Source: Kineococcus aurantiacus (GTDB lineage Bacteria; Actinomycetota; Actinomycetes; Actinomycetales; Kineococcaceae). From it: a stretch of DNA of 64,000 nucleotides. Positions 42,581 through 52,658 of the stretch are shown here, piece after piece. A program made the position numbers and the translations under genes. Location: positions 1,860,001 through 1,924,000 of the forward strand of contig NZ_JACCBB010000001.1 in NCBI RefSeq assembly GCF_013409345.1, given 5' to 3'. Under the pieces are notes generated by a model. The model was not told where the DNA came from and ran no database searches. It was given only the letters and a program-made list of their open reading frames with translations. Each line of letters begins with the position of its first letter. The stretch's first letter is position 1.

Positions 42581-43779
42581 GCGCGTCGGACGTCCTGGAC
42601 GTCGTGCTGCTCCTCGTGCTGCTCGCGCAGGTCGTCGCCGGGTACCGCGAGGGCCTGCTCGTGGGGCTGGCCGGGCTGGCCGGGCTCGTCGGCGGCGCGG
42701 CCGTGGGCGTCGTCGTCCTGCCGCGCCTCGTGACCGGCTGGGACGCGGGGCTGGCGCGCACGCTGGCCGTCGTCGCGGGCACGGTCGTGCTGGCCGGGCT
42801 GGGGCGCGTGCTGCTGGGCCTGGTCGCGGCCCGGCTGCGCGCGCACGTGCGGTGGGCCCCGGCGCGGTTCCTCGACGCCCTCCTGGGGGCCGTGGCCGGT
42901 GGGGTCGCGACGCTGCTGGTGGTGTGGGTCGTGGCGGGGGCGGCCCGGCAGGCGCCGCTGCCGCGGGTCGTGCAGGCGGTGACCGGGTCCCGCGTCGTCA
43001 CGGCCGTCGACGCGGCCGTCCCCGCCGCGGCCGGCGACGTCCTGGGCGGCTTCTGGTCCGCGGCCCAGGCCAACGGGTTCCCGCGCGTCTTCACGGGCCT
43101 GTCCCCCGAGCCCATCGTCCCCGTGGCCGACCCGCCCGCGCAGGCGCCGGAGGCGCTGCGGCAGCCGCTGGAGGCCGTCGTGAAGGTCACCGGCGTCGCG
43201 GACAGCTGCCGCCGGGGCCTGGAGGGCAGCGGGTTCGTCGCCGCGCGCACCGGCGGGGCGGCCCGGGTGGTGACCAACGCGCACGTCGTGGCCGGGGTCG
43301 CCGATCCGCTGGTCCAGCCCGGCGGGCGGGGCCGGCAGTACCCGGCGACGGTCGTGGCGTTCGACCCCGACCGGGACCTGGCGGTGCTGGACGTGCCGGG
43401 GCTGGCGGTGCAGCCGCTGCCGCGCAGCGGGCAGCTCGCGCCCGGTGACGCGGCCGTCGTCGCCGGGTTCCCCCTGGACGGCGGCTACTCGGCGGTGCCG
43501 GCGCGGGTCCGCCAGCTCCTGAACGCCCAGGGCCGCGACATCCACGACGCGCGCGACGTCGTGCGGGAGGTCTACTCGGTCTCCGCGACGGTCCAGGCGG
43601 GCAACTCCGGCGGCCCGCTGCTCACCGAGGACGGGCGGGTCGCGGGCGTCGTGTTCGCCAAGTCCCTCGACGACGCCGGGACCGGCTACGCGCTGGCCCC
43701 CGCGGAGCTGGACGCCGTGCTGGCCGCGGCGGGGTCGAGCACGGCCGCGGTGGGCACGGGGGCCTGCACCGCCGACTGA
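42577..43779 (+). CDS. marP: membrane-bound trypsin-like serine protease (MarP-like)
   Basis: The 400-aa protein has four N-terminal transmembrane helices (residues about 5-130, CvpA-like) and an extracytoplasmic protease domain. The catalytic triad is H236 (TNAHVV), D267 (PDRDLAVL) and S344 (AGNSGGPL). C211 and C397 lie where M. tuberculosis MarP has its regulatory disulfide (Cys214-Cys395). MarP there is needed for survival in acid and processes a peptidoglycan hydrolase. The length, triad spacing and cysteines all match. Last gene of the nth operon. Confidence 0.93.
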   Translation: MSASDVLDVVLLLVLLAQVVAGYREGLLVGLAGLAGLVGGAAVGVVVLPRLVTGWDAGLARTLAVVAGTVVLAGLGRVLLGLVAARLRAHVRWAPARFLDALLGAVAGGVATLLVVWVVAGAARQAPLPRVVQAVTGSRVVTAVDAAVPAAAGDVLGGFWSAAQANGFPRVFTGLSPEPIVPVADPPAQAPEALRQPLEAVVKVTGVADSCRRGLEGSGFVAARTGGAARVVTNAHVVAGVADPLVQPGGRGRQYPATVVAFDPDRDLAVLDVPGLAVQPLPRSGQLAPGDAAVVAGFPLDGGYSAVPARVRQLLNAQGRDIHDARDVVREVYSVSATVQAGNSGGPLLTEDGRVAGVVFAKSLDDAGTGYALAPAELDAVLAAAGSSTAAVGTGACTAD

Positions 43780-43803
43780 CGCGCCCGGGGGCCGCCGGCG
43801 CGG

Positions 43804-44721
43804 TCACCAGCGGGCCAGCCACCCGGCCAGCAGGGCCCCGAACCGTTCGGGGTCCTCCTCGGGCACGTAGTGGCCGACGCCGGGGACCTCGTGCAGGCGG
43901 TGCGGGCCGCGGGCGTAGCGGGCGGCGGCCTCCAGCGTCCCGGCCGAGACCGTGGGGTCCAGCGCCCCGCGCACCTGCAGGACGGGGACGTCGACGCCGT
44001 CGCGCAGGGCCGCGGCGAGCCGGCGGCCGTCGGCGCGCAGGGCCGACCGCGCGATCCACCGGTGGTACTCCAACGCGGAGTGGGCCACGAAGGGGACGCG
44101 GACCGCCTCGGCGTACCGGGCGACCTCCCCGGCCCCGGGCCAGCCGGGTCCGGCGCGCTCGCGCAGGACCCGCTCGACGCCGTCGCCGTGGACGAGGGAC
44201 CGTTCGGGCAGGGCCGGCACCTGCCGCCAGAAGGCGGTGCGGGTCGTGTCGGCCCCCGAGGGCTGGCGCACGCGGTCGCGCAGGACGCGCGCGCTCAGCA
44301 GCGGGTGCCCGGCGCCGACGACGACGACGCCGCGGACCTGCTCTGGGTGCAGGGACGGCAGCGCCCACGCCGTCCGGCCGCCGATGCCCAGGCCCACCAC
44401 GACGGCGTCGCGCTCGCCGAGGGCCCGCACGACGGCGGCCACGTCGGCCGCCGACGTCGGGGTGTCGTACCCGCGCGGGGGCTTGTCCGAGGCGCCGTAC
44501 CCGCGCAGGTCCATCGCGACGGCGCGGTAGCCGGCCGCGGCCAGCGCCACGAGCTGGTGCCGCCACGCCCACCAGAACTGCGGGAAGTCGTGCAGCAGCA
44601 GGACCAGCGGCCCCTCACCGAGCTCGGCGACGTGGAACCGGGCGCCGTGAGCGGCCACGAGCCGGTGCCGCCACGGACCCTCGACGAGGACGGCCGAGAC
44701 GTCCGTGGCAGCGGGGGGCAC
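43804..44721 (-). CDS. alpha/beta hydrolase, epoxide-hydrolase-like, lacking the nucleophile
   Basis: The 305-aa protein keeps the epoxide hydrolase framework: LLLHDFPQFWWAWRHQL for the oxyanion region, MDLRGYGASDKPP, the acid in VRGALDPTVS and His in VPGVGHYVPEE. The nucleophile elbow, normally GHDWGG, reads GLGIGG, so the catalytic Asp is Gly. It may be a non-hydrolytic relative, or use another residue. It occupies the ephE (Rv3670) position beside marP. No start-site signal is obvious at GTG 44721. Confidence 0.88.
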   Translation of the reverse strand: MPPAATDVSAVLVEGPWRHRLVAAHGARFHVAELGEGPLVLLLHDFPQFWWAWRHQLVALAAAGYRAVAMDLRGYGASDKPPRGYDTPTSAADVAAVVRALGERDAVVVGLGIGGRTAWALPSLHPEQVRGVVVVGAGHPLLSARVLRDRVRQPSGADTTRTAFWRQVPALPERSLVHGDGVERVLRERAGPGWPGAGEVARYAEAVRVPFVAHSALEYHRWIARSALRADGRRLAAALRDGVDVPVLQVRGALDPTVSAGTLEAAARYARGPHRLHEVPGVGHYVPEEDPERFGALLAGWLARW

Positions 44722-44747
44722 CGGTGGGGACGGTCAGCGCGGGACGG

Positions 44748-45233
44748 TCAGTGCCCGATGCTGCGGGCGCTGGTCGCCCCCGAGGTGGGCCCACCGGTGA
44801 TGGTCTTGGCGACGGGCTTGCCGGTCGCGGCGGCCTTGATGGCCGCGACGCTGTCCTTGGTGGTGCGGATGGTGCGCTCGGGCGGGCGGACCTGCTTGAC
44901 GCGGCCGAAGCCGATCGCCGCGGCCACGCCGGCGACGACGAGCATCGCGGCGGCCACGACGAGGAAGCTCAGCCAGACGTCCCAGCCGGCGCCCTCGTGC
45001 AGGGCGAAGGCGACGGTGACGCCGAGGAAGACGAAGGCGACGAAGCCGAGGACGCCGGCGACGGCGAACAGGCCGCCGCCGATGGCGCCGTTCTTGACGT
45101 CGGCCGTGATCTCGGCCTTCGCCAGGGCGATCTCGTAGCGGACGAGCTCGCTCACGTCCTTCGTCGCGTCGGCCACGAGCTGACCGATCGTGCGTTCGGG
45201 AGCCCCGACGGGACGGTCGTTCAGGGTGGTCAT
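44748..45233 (-). CDS. phage-holin-family (PF07332-like) membrane protein
   Basis: The 161-aa protein has an amphipathic N-terminus (RTIGQLVADATKDVSELVRYEIALAKAEI). Two transmembrane helices (about 50-75 and 82-105) and a basic, Ala/Thr-rich cytoplasmic tail follow. This is the layout of the chromosomal 'phage holin family' widespread in actinobacteria; it is not evidence of a prophage. Function unknown; in M. tuberculosis a similar gene (Rv3669) sits next to ephE. ATG 45233 is fixed by a perfect AGGAGG, which a leader hairpin can sequester. Confidence 0.85.
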   Translation of the reverse strand: MTTLNDRPVGAPERTIGQLVADATKDVSELVRYEIALAKAEITADVKNGAIGGGLFAVAGVLGFVAFVFLGVTVAFALHEGAGWDVWLSFLVVAAAMLVVAGVAAAIGFGRVKQVRPPERTIRTTKDSVAAIKAAATGKPVAKTITGGPTSGATSARSIGH

Positions 45234-45297
45234 CGAGATCCTCCTAGGCCGGTCGCGCCCCCGCACGGGAGTCGGGGCGCCGGGCAGAGCCTAGGAG
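45234..45297 (-). promoter_or_regulatory. leader hairpin covering the Shine-Dalgarno of the holin-family gene
   Basis: CTCCTAGGC at 45241-45249 and GCCTAGGAG at 45289-45297 form a 9-bp stem. Inside it GCGCCCC (45255-45261) pairs with GGGGCGC (45274-45280). On the minus strand the proximal arm contains the AGGAGG of the gene, so folding would hide the ribosome site. The remaining bases to 45488 hold no gene I can support. Confidence 0.6.
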
Positions 45298-45488
45298 CTG
45301 GGTCCAGCGCGTGCACCGCCGGGTGAGCGCGTCGCCGTCGGCGGGGGGACCGACGGCGACGCAGGGGTCGCTCTCGCACAGGGGGGACGAGCGACGACCA
45401 GGACGACCCTACGACTCTCAACCTCCCCGCGGGCCCGATCCGGTGATCTCGTCGGGGCTTCAGCCGGGCGGAGCAGCGCCGCGCGCGG

Positions 45489-46478
45489 TCAGTGCACGGG
45501 CCGCCACCGCGCGGTGAGGGCGCGGTGGTCGCTGCCGGGGATGGTGTCGACGCGCGAACCCACTGCGCGCCAGCGCTCCCCGTCGGCCAGGGAGTGGTCG
45601 ATGGTGGCGCCCACGACGGCGGGGTACTTCGCCGGCCAGGTGCCGCGCGCGCCCGTGCCGGTCTGCTCCCCGGCGTCGACGCACGACCCGCGCAGGTGCA
45701 GCCCGGGGTGGTCCAGCGTGGCGTTGAGGTCACCGGCCAGCAGCGCCCCGGGGGTGCGGGCGCACCAGTCGGCGACGGCCCGCACCTCCACGCCCCAGTC
45801 GTCCACGAGCCGGGGGACGGGGGCGGCGGTGTGCGCGGCGGCCAGGACGGGGCCCTCGCCGGAGACGGGGGCGGCGGTGACGACGGCCTTGACGCCGCCG
45901 GTGAGCTCCCCGGTGGGCCGGTACTCCCCCAGGCGCTGGGACACCAGCAGCGCGGTGCCGTAGCCGCCCTCGCGGTCGGGCAGGTAGAAGACCTGCACGC
46001 CGGTGCCGGTGCGGTCCCGGATGCGGGCGGCGACGTCGTCGGCGTAGGCCTGCGTCGACTCCGGCAGGGACACCGCGTCGGCGCCGGCGTCGGTGGCCAG
46101 GCGGGCGACGCCGGCGGGGTCGGCGCGGGCCATGAGCACGTTGGCGGCCAGGAACGTCACGTCCCCGGCGCGGGCGGGGGGCAGGTCGCCGGCGGAGACG
46201 CCGCGCGCGGCGGTGGCCCCCAGCGACCCGGCGGCGGCCAGGGCCAGGGCCGTGGCCGCCGGCAGGGCCCGCCGCCAGCGCAGGCCGGCCAGCCCGGTGG
46301 CCAGGGCCAGCCCGGCCAGGCCGACGCCGGTGGGCACGCGGAAGGGGACGGTCCACACGAAGGGCCGTTCCCCGGCGAGCCCGAACCAGTCCGGGGCGCC
46401 GACGACGGCGGCCCCGGCGGCGACGACCCCCGTCGCGACGACGGTCCCGGTGAGCGATCGGCGAGGGCGCGCTTCCAC
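45489..46478 (-). CDS. membrane-anchored endonuclease/exonuclease/phosphatase family protein
   Basis: The 329-aa protein has three N-terminal hydrophobic segments (about 10-30, 45-62, 68-90), then an EEP domain facing outward. Conserved motifs are FLAANVLMARADPAGVARLA, DAVSLPESTQAYADD with the metal-binding Glu, LLAGDLNATLDHP and IPGSDHRALTARW. All catalytic motifs are present. The substrate could be extracellular nucleic acid, a phospholipid or another phosphoester. CAGGGT lies 6 nt before GTG 46478. Confidence 0.87.
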   Translation of the reverse strand: MEARPRRSLTGTVVATGVVAAGAAVVGAPDWFGLAGERPFVWTVPFRVPTGVGLAGLALATGLAGLRWRRALPAATALALAAAGSLGATAARGVSAGDLPPARAGDVTFLAANVLMARADPAGVARLATDAGADAVSLPESTQAYADDVAARIRDRTGTGVQVFYLPDREGGYGTALLVSQRLGEYRPTGELTGGVKAVVTAAPVSGEGPVLAAAHTAAPVPRLVDDWGVEVRAVADWCARTPGALLAGDLNATLDHPGLHLRGSCVDAGEQTGTGARGTWPAKYPAVVGATIDHSLADGERWRAVGSRVDTIPGSDHRALTARWRPVH

Positions 46479-46564
46479 GCCCCCACCCTGGCGCACCCCC
46501 TCCCCCGGTGTCGTCCCGGTGGGAGGGGGTGCGGTGGAGGTTCGGTGGCGGGTCGGTCGGCGGG

Positions 46565-48514
<1,950 letters not shown>

Positions 48515-48671
48515 GGTCGTCCTCCTCGACAGCCTGCTCTCGCGGGTACGCGACGAGGTTAGCCGTCGCTCCGGAGGGGCGCTGAACGCGGGGGCGGTGG
48601 GGCGCGTACACACCCCCGACCGGCGACCGCCGGGCACCGGAACACCCCACCGGACCAGCAGGAGGAACCCC

Positions 48672-49541
48672 GTGCGACCCCGTACCGCGATCACCGCCGC
48701 CGCCGCAGCCGCCGCCCTCACCCTCGTCGGCCTGGGCTCGGCCACCGCCGCGAGCGCCGGCGGGCCCTCCCACGCCCCCTCCCACGCCCCCTCCCACGGC
48801 TCCCCGGGCCGCGGTGACGCACCCCGCGCCGTCGGCCTCGTCGACGGCACCCGCCTCGTGACGTTCTCCACGGCCCGCGCGGGTGCGGTGAGGACCACCG
48901 GCCCCCTGGAGGGCCTGACCGGCGACGCGGAGCTCGTCGGCATCGACGCCCGCGTCCAGGACGGGCAGGTCTACGGCGTCGGCGACCGGGGCGGCGTCTA
49001 CCGCCTCGACGTGCACGCCGCCACGGCCACGGAGGTGCTGCGGCTGACCGTCCCGCTGCAGGGCAGCGCGTTCGGCGTCGACTTCAACCCCGTCGCCAAC
49101 GCCCTGCGCATCGTGTCCGACAGCGGGCAGAACCTGCGGCAGTCCTTCGCCGGCACCGACGCCGGTTACCCCGCCACCGTCGCCGACACCCCGCTGACGA
49201 CGCCGCCCGCGGTCGGTACCACCACCGGCGTCACGGCGGCGGGGTACACGAACGACGACACCGACCCCGCCACGGCGACGACGCTGTTCGTCATCGGCAC
49301 GGGCGACGACGTCGTCGCGGTGCAGTCCCCGGCGAACTCGGGCACGCTCGCACCCACCGGGAAGCTCGGCGTCGACGTCTCCGGCAGCGTCGGCTTCGAC
49401 GTCACGGGCACCACCGGCCACCTCGTCGTCCCCAGCGGCGGGGGGTCCGTGCTGTACCGGGTCTCGCTCCTGACGGGCGCGGCGACGGAGGTCGGGACGC
49501 TCGACGCGGAGGTCACCGACCTGGCGCTGCGGTTGTCCTGA
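48672..49541 (+). CDS. secreted DUF4394 beta-propeller-like protein
   Basis: The 289-aa protein has a signal peptide (about residues 1-31, TAITAAAAAAALTLVGLGSATAASA), then a His/Ser/Pro linker of repeated SHAP units. The DUF4394 domain shows ELVGIDARVQDGQVYGVGDRGGVYRLD, GVDFNPVANALRIVSDSGQNLRQ and a repeat-like VGTLDAEVTDLALR end. It is exported and probably extracellular; function unknown. Start GTG 48672 follows GGAGGAA by about 5 nt. It precedes an ECF sigma/anti-sigma pair on the same strand, 86 bp upstream, and may be under its control. Confidence 0.82.
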   Translation: MRPRTAITAAAAAAALTLVGLGSATAASAGGPSHAPSHAPSHGSPGRGDAPRAVGLVDGTRLVTFSTARAGAVRTTGPLEGLTGDAELVGIDARVQDGQVYGVGDRGGVYRLDVHAATATEVLRLTVPLQGSAFGVDFNPVANALRIVSDSGQNLRQSFAGTDAGYPATVADTPLTTPPAVGTTTGVTAAGYTNDDTDPATATTLFVIGTGDDVVAVQSPANSGTLAPTGKLGVDVSGSVGFDVTGTTGHLVVPSGGGSVLYRVSLLTGAATEVGTLDAEVTDLALRLS

Positions 49542-49627
49542 GGCGCACCGACGCCGGGTCCGGCGGGCTGAGGGGGACCGCCGGGCCCGGCCCGGAGCGG
49601 GGCCGTGGGCAGGACGGACGGAGGAGC

Positions 49628-50221
49628 ATGGGACGGCGCCACGGACGGCGCGGGGGCTCGGCGCTGCAGGACGGCGCGGGACGCCCCGACGGGTTGCGCG
49701 ACGAGGCCGACGTCGCGCGCGCCTACGCGGCGCACGGGGGCGAGCTGTACCGGTTCGCGCTGCGCGGGCTCGGGGACGCGGCGGCCGCGCAGGACGTCGT
49801 GCAGGAGACGTTCCTGCGCGCCTGGCGCGCGGCCGACCGCTACGACCCGGCGCTCGCGAGCCTGCGGGTCTGGCTGTTCGCCATCGCCCGCAACACCCTG
49901 CTCGACCACGTGCGGGCGGCCGGGGCGCGCCCCTGGCAGGGTGCTCTGGTGGCGGACGTCACCGACCTCACCGACAGGGCCCCGGGCGCCGTGGGCGAGG
50001 ACCCCGGCGAGGACGTCCTGCGGGGGTGGGTGGTCGAGGAGGCGTTGCGGCGGCTGTCCCCGGAGCACCGGACCGCGGTGGTCGAGACGTACCTGCGGGA
50101 CCGTCCGCCGGCCGAGGTGGCCGCGGAGCTGGGGGTCCCGGTGGGGACGGTCCGCAGCCGCGTGTTCTACGGGCTGAAGGCGTTGCGGGTGGCGATGGAC
50201 GAGATGGGGGTGGAGCCGTGA
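49628..50221 (+). CDS. ECF RNA polymerase sigma factor (SigK-like group)
   Basis: The 197-aa protein has an Arg/Gly-rich start, sigma region 2 (YRFALRGLGDAAAAQDVVQETFLRAW with RVWLFAIARNTLLDHVR) and region 4 (LRRLSPEHRTAVVETYLRDRPPAEVAAELGVPVGTVRSRVFYGLKAL) in the usual order. ATG 49628 follows GGAGGA by 2-5 nt. It overlaps its anti-sigma gene by 4 bp, which couples their synthesis. It would drive an extracytoplasmic stress regulon, possibly including the flanking DUF4394 or MFS genes. Confidence 0.93.
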   Translation: MGRRHGRRGGSALQDGAGRPDGLRDEADVARAYAAHGGELYRFALRGLGDAAAAQDVVQETFLRAWRAADRYDPALASLRVWLFAIARNTLLDHVRAAGARPWQGALVADVTDLTDRAPGAVGEDPGEDVLRGWVVEEALRRLSPEHRTAVVETYLRDRPPAEVAAELGVPVGTVRSRVFYGLKALRVAMDEMGVEP

Positions 50222-50931
50222 CCGACCCGGACCGGGAGCACAGGGAGCTGCGGGAGCTGCTGGGCCTGCACGCCCTCGGCCTGACGCCGCCGGCGGACGC
50301 GGCTCGGGTCCAGGCCCACCTCGACGGCTGCGCGGACTGCCGCGCCGAGCTCGCCGAGCTGGAGCCGCTGCGCGCCGACCTGCGCCTCGTCGACCCCGAC
50401 CGGCTGCCGGGCCCGTCCGCCCCGCCGCGGGAGCTGGGCGAGCGCGTCCTGGCCGCCGTGCGCGAGGAGTCGGTGCTGCGCGACCGGCGGGAACGGCGCC
50501 GGGCCCGGACGCGGCGGCTGCGCTCGGTCCTCGTCCCGGCGGCCGCCGCGGTCGTGGCGGCCGGGGTCGCCACGGGCGTCACGTGGCAGGTCGCGGGCCG
50601 CGACCCCGCGCCGGTGGTGGCCGTCGAGGAGCTGCCGCTGACCGTCGTGGCCGCGGGGGTGCGGGCCGAGGCCCCCGCCGTCGTCGTGCCGCACACGTGG
50701 GGGGTGGAGGTGACCTTCGAGGCCTCGGGCTTCGCCGCCGGCCGGACCTACCGCGCCGTCGTGCGCACCGCCGACGGCGCCACCCGTCCCGCGGGCGAGT
50801 TCCTCGGGGTGGGCGCGGAGGAGCTGACCTGCGACATGCAGGCCGCGGTCCTGCGCGCCGACGCGACGGGGTTCGAGGTGCTCGACGAGGCCGGGGCGAC
50901 GGTCCTCACCCTCCCGCTGCCCCGCGCCTGA
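50218..50931 (+). CDS. zinc-finger anti-sigma factor, RskA-like
   Basis: The 237-aa protein has a cytoplasmic ASD-type zinc motif (H-x-L...VQAHLDGCADC, residues about 15-42). One transmembrane helix (about 100-122, VLVPAAAAVVAAGVATGVTW) and an extracytoplasmic RskA-like beta domain (VTFEASGFAAGRTYRAVV...AGEFLGVGAEELTCDM) follow. It should hold the adjacent sigma factor at the membrane until proteolysis releases it. GTG 50218 overlaps the sigma stop. A palindrome follows at 50957. Confidence 0.9.
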   Translation: MTDPDREHRELRELLGLHALGLTPPADAARVQAHLDGCADCRAELAELEPLRADLRLVDPDRLPGPSAPPRELGERVLAAVREESVLRDRRERRRARTRRLRSVLVPAAAAVVAAGVATGVTWQVAGRDPAPVVAVEELPLTVVAAGVRAEAPAVVVPHTWGVEVTFEASGFAAGRTYRAVVRTADGATRPAGEFLGVGAEELTCDMQAAVLRADATGFEVLDEAGATVLTLPLPRA

Positions 50932-50956
50932 CCCGTCGGACGGGTGCCTCGGGACA

Positions 50957-50975
50957 CGGTTCGCCGAGCGAACCG
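50957..50975. promoter_or_regulatory. perfect palindrome upstream of the second MFS gene
   Basis: CGGTTCGC-CGA-GCGAACCG has perfect 8-bp arms, 25 bp after the anti-sigma stop and 97 bp before the MFS start. It could be an operator for the transporter or a short terminator; the small loop and symmetry favour a protein-binding site. Confidence 0.5.
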
Positions 50976-51071
50976 GTGGCGGCGGGCGTAGCTTCGCCGG
51001 GCCGCAGGGCGGTGGCCCAGAGGAGTGACCCCCGCTGTCCCCGGCGACGACGCCGAACGAAGGAAGGTGCT

Positions 51072-52571
51072 GTGAGCGCCACCACCGACAGTGACGGCCG
51101 CCTGGTCGTCCGCAGTCTCGTCCCGGCCCGCATGGACCGGCTGCCGTGGACCCGCTTCCACTGGATGATCATCGTCGGCCTGGGGGTGTCCTGGATCCTC
51201 GACGGGCTGGAGATCCAGATCGTCTCCAGCGTCGGCACGGTCCTGCAGGACCGGGCGACCCTGCACCTGACCGCCACCGACGTGGGCCTGATGGGGTCGA
51301 TCTACCTGCTCGGCCAGGTCGTGGGCGCCCTCGTCTTCGGGCGCATCACCGACAAGGTCGGCCGGCGCAAGATCTTCATGCTGACCCTGGCCATCTACCT
51401 GGTGGCCAGCGGCATCGCGGGCCTGTCGTTCAGCCTGTGGTTCCTGCTGGTCTTCCGCTTCATCGCCGGGGTCGGCATCGGCGGGGAGTACTCGGCCATC
51501 AACTCGGCCATCGACGAGCTCATCCCCGCCCGCTACCGCGGCCGCGTCGACATCGCCGTCAACGGCACCTACTGGGCCGGTGCCATGGTCGGGGCCGCCG
51601 CCAGCATCCTGCTGCTCGACCCGGACCTCATCGACATCGACTGGGGCTGGCGGATCGGCTTCTTCATCGGGCCGGTCATCGGGCTGGCGATCATCGGGTT
51701 GCGCCGGCACATCCCCGAGAGCCCCCGCTGGCTGATGACCCACGGGTACGAGCAGCGGGCCGAGGAGACCGTCGACGAGATCGAGGGCGGCATCCGGGCC
51801 CAGGGCCGGGAGCTGGAGGACGTCCCGCCGGAGAAGGCGCTGACGATCCACCCGCACGCCTCGGTGAGCTACCGGGAGATCACCCGCGTCATGCTCAGCC
51901 GGTACCGGGGCCGGTCATTCCTGGGCTTCTCGATGATGGTGACGCAGGCGTTCCTCTACAACGCCATCTTCTTCACCTACGCGCTGGTGCTGAACCACTT
52001 CTACGGCGTCGGGTCCAGCTCGATCGGGTGGTTCTTCTTCCCGTTCGCCGCGGGCAACCTCGCCGGTCCGCTCCTGCTGGGCAAGCTGTTCGACACCGTC
52101 GGGCGGCGCAAGATGATCTTCGCGACCTACGGCGTCTCCGCGGTGCTGCTGGCCGTCAGCGCCGTGCTCTTCCACGCCGGGACGCTGTCGGCGACGACGC
52201 ACACGGTGTTCTGGTGCGTCATCTTCTTCTTCGCCTCCGCGGGCGCGTCGTCGGCGTACCTGACGGTCAGCGAGATCTTCCCGCTCGAACTGCGCGGGCA
52301 GGCGATCTCGTACTTCTTCGCCATCTCCCAGCTCGTCGGCGGGGTCGCCGCGCCGTCGCTGTTCGGTGCCCTGATCGGCGACGGCACCGACCGCGGGCCG
52401 CTGACGGTCGGCTACTTCGTCGGGGCGGCCATCATGCTCGCCGGTGGCGTCATCGCCTGGTTCTTCGGCGTCGACGCCGAGGGCAAGGGCCTGGAGGACA
52501 TCACCGACCCGCTGTCGTCGGCCGCCCCGCGCTCGGGTCGCACCCGGTTCGAGGGGCCGACCCCGGGCTGA
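51072..52571 (+). CDS. MFS transporter, sugar/metabolite porter type
   Basis: The 499-aa protein has 12 helices. The sugar porter marks are GRITDKVGRRKIFM after helix 2 and GKLFDTVGRRKMIF after helix 8. FRFIAGVGIGGEYSAINSAIDELIPARYRG lies on helix 4, and IPESPRWLMTHG follows helix 6. VSEIFPLELRGQAISYFFAISQ lies in helix 10/11. The GEYSAINSAIDEL stretch is common in inositol- or aromatic-acid-type porters; the substrate is not clear. GTG 51072 follows AAGGAAGGTG by about 3-8 nt. A family B repeat ends the gene. Confidence 0.9.
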   Translation: MSATTDSDGRLVVRSLVPARMDRLPWTRFHWMIIVGLGVSWILDGLEIQIVSSVGTVLQDRATLHLTATDVGLMGSIYLLGQVVGALVFGRITDKVGRRKIFMLTLAIYLVASGIAGLSFSLWFLLVFRFIAGVGIGGEYSAINSAIDELIPARYRGRVDIAVNGTYWAGAMVGAAASILLLDPDLIDIDWGWRIGFFIGPVIGLAIIGLRRHIPESPRWLMTHGYEQRAEETVDEIEGGIRAQGRELEDVPPEKALTIHPHASVSYREITRVMLSRYRGRSFLGFSMMVTQAFLYNAIFFTYALVLNHFYGVGSSSIGWFFFPFAAGNLAGPLLLGKLFDTVGRRKMIFATYGVSAVLLAVSAVLFHAGTLSATTHTVFWCVIFFFASAGASSAYLTVSEIFPLELRGQAISYFFAISQLVGGVAAPSLFGALIGDGTDRGPLTVGYFVGAAIMLAGGVIAWFFGVDAEGKGLEDITDPLSSAAPRSGRTRFEGPTPG

Positions 52572-52596
52572 GCGGCCCGGGGCCGGGGAGGGGGGC

Positions 52597-52647
52597 GGAT
52601 CGTTGTGACAACGCTGCCGATGACTGCGAGCGTTGTCACAACGATCC
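52597..52647. repeat. family B inverted repeat, copy 2
   Basis: GGATCGTTGTGACAACGCT at 52597-52615 and its exact complement at 52629-52647 form a perfect 19-bp stem with a 13-nt loop. The stem shares ATCGTTGTGACAACGCTGCCGATGA with copy 1 near 19978. It lies between the convergent MFS and TerA-like genes, a place for a bidirectional terminator. Confidence 0.88.
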
Positions 52648-52658
52648 GGACCGCGCGG

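Noticed and set aside
44748-45233. A prophage remnant suggested by the holin-family protein
   Set aside because: This family is chromosomal in most actinobacteria, and no phage gene, integrase or attachment site is nearby.
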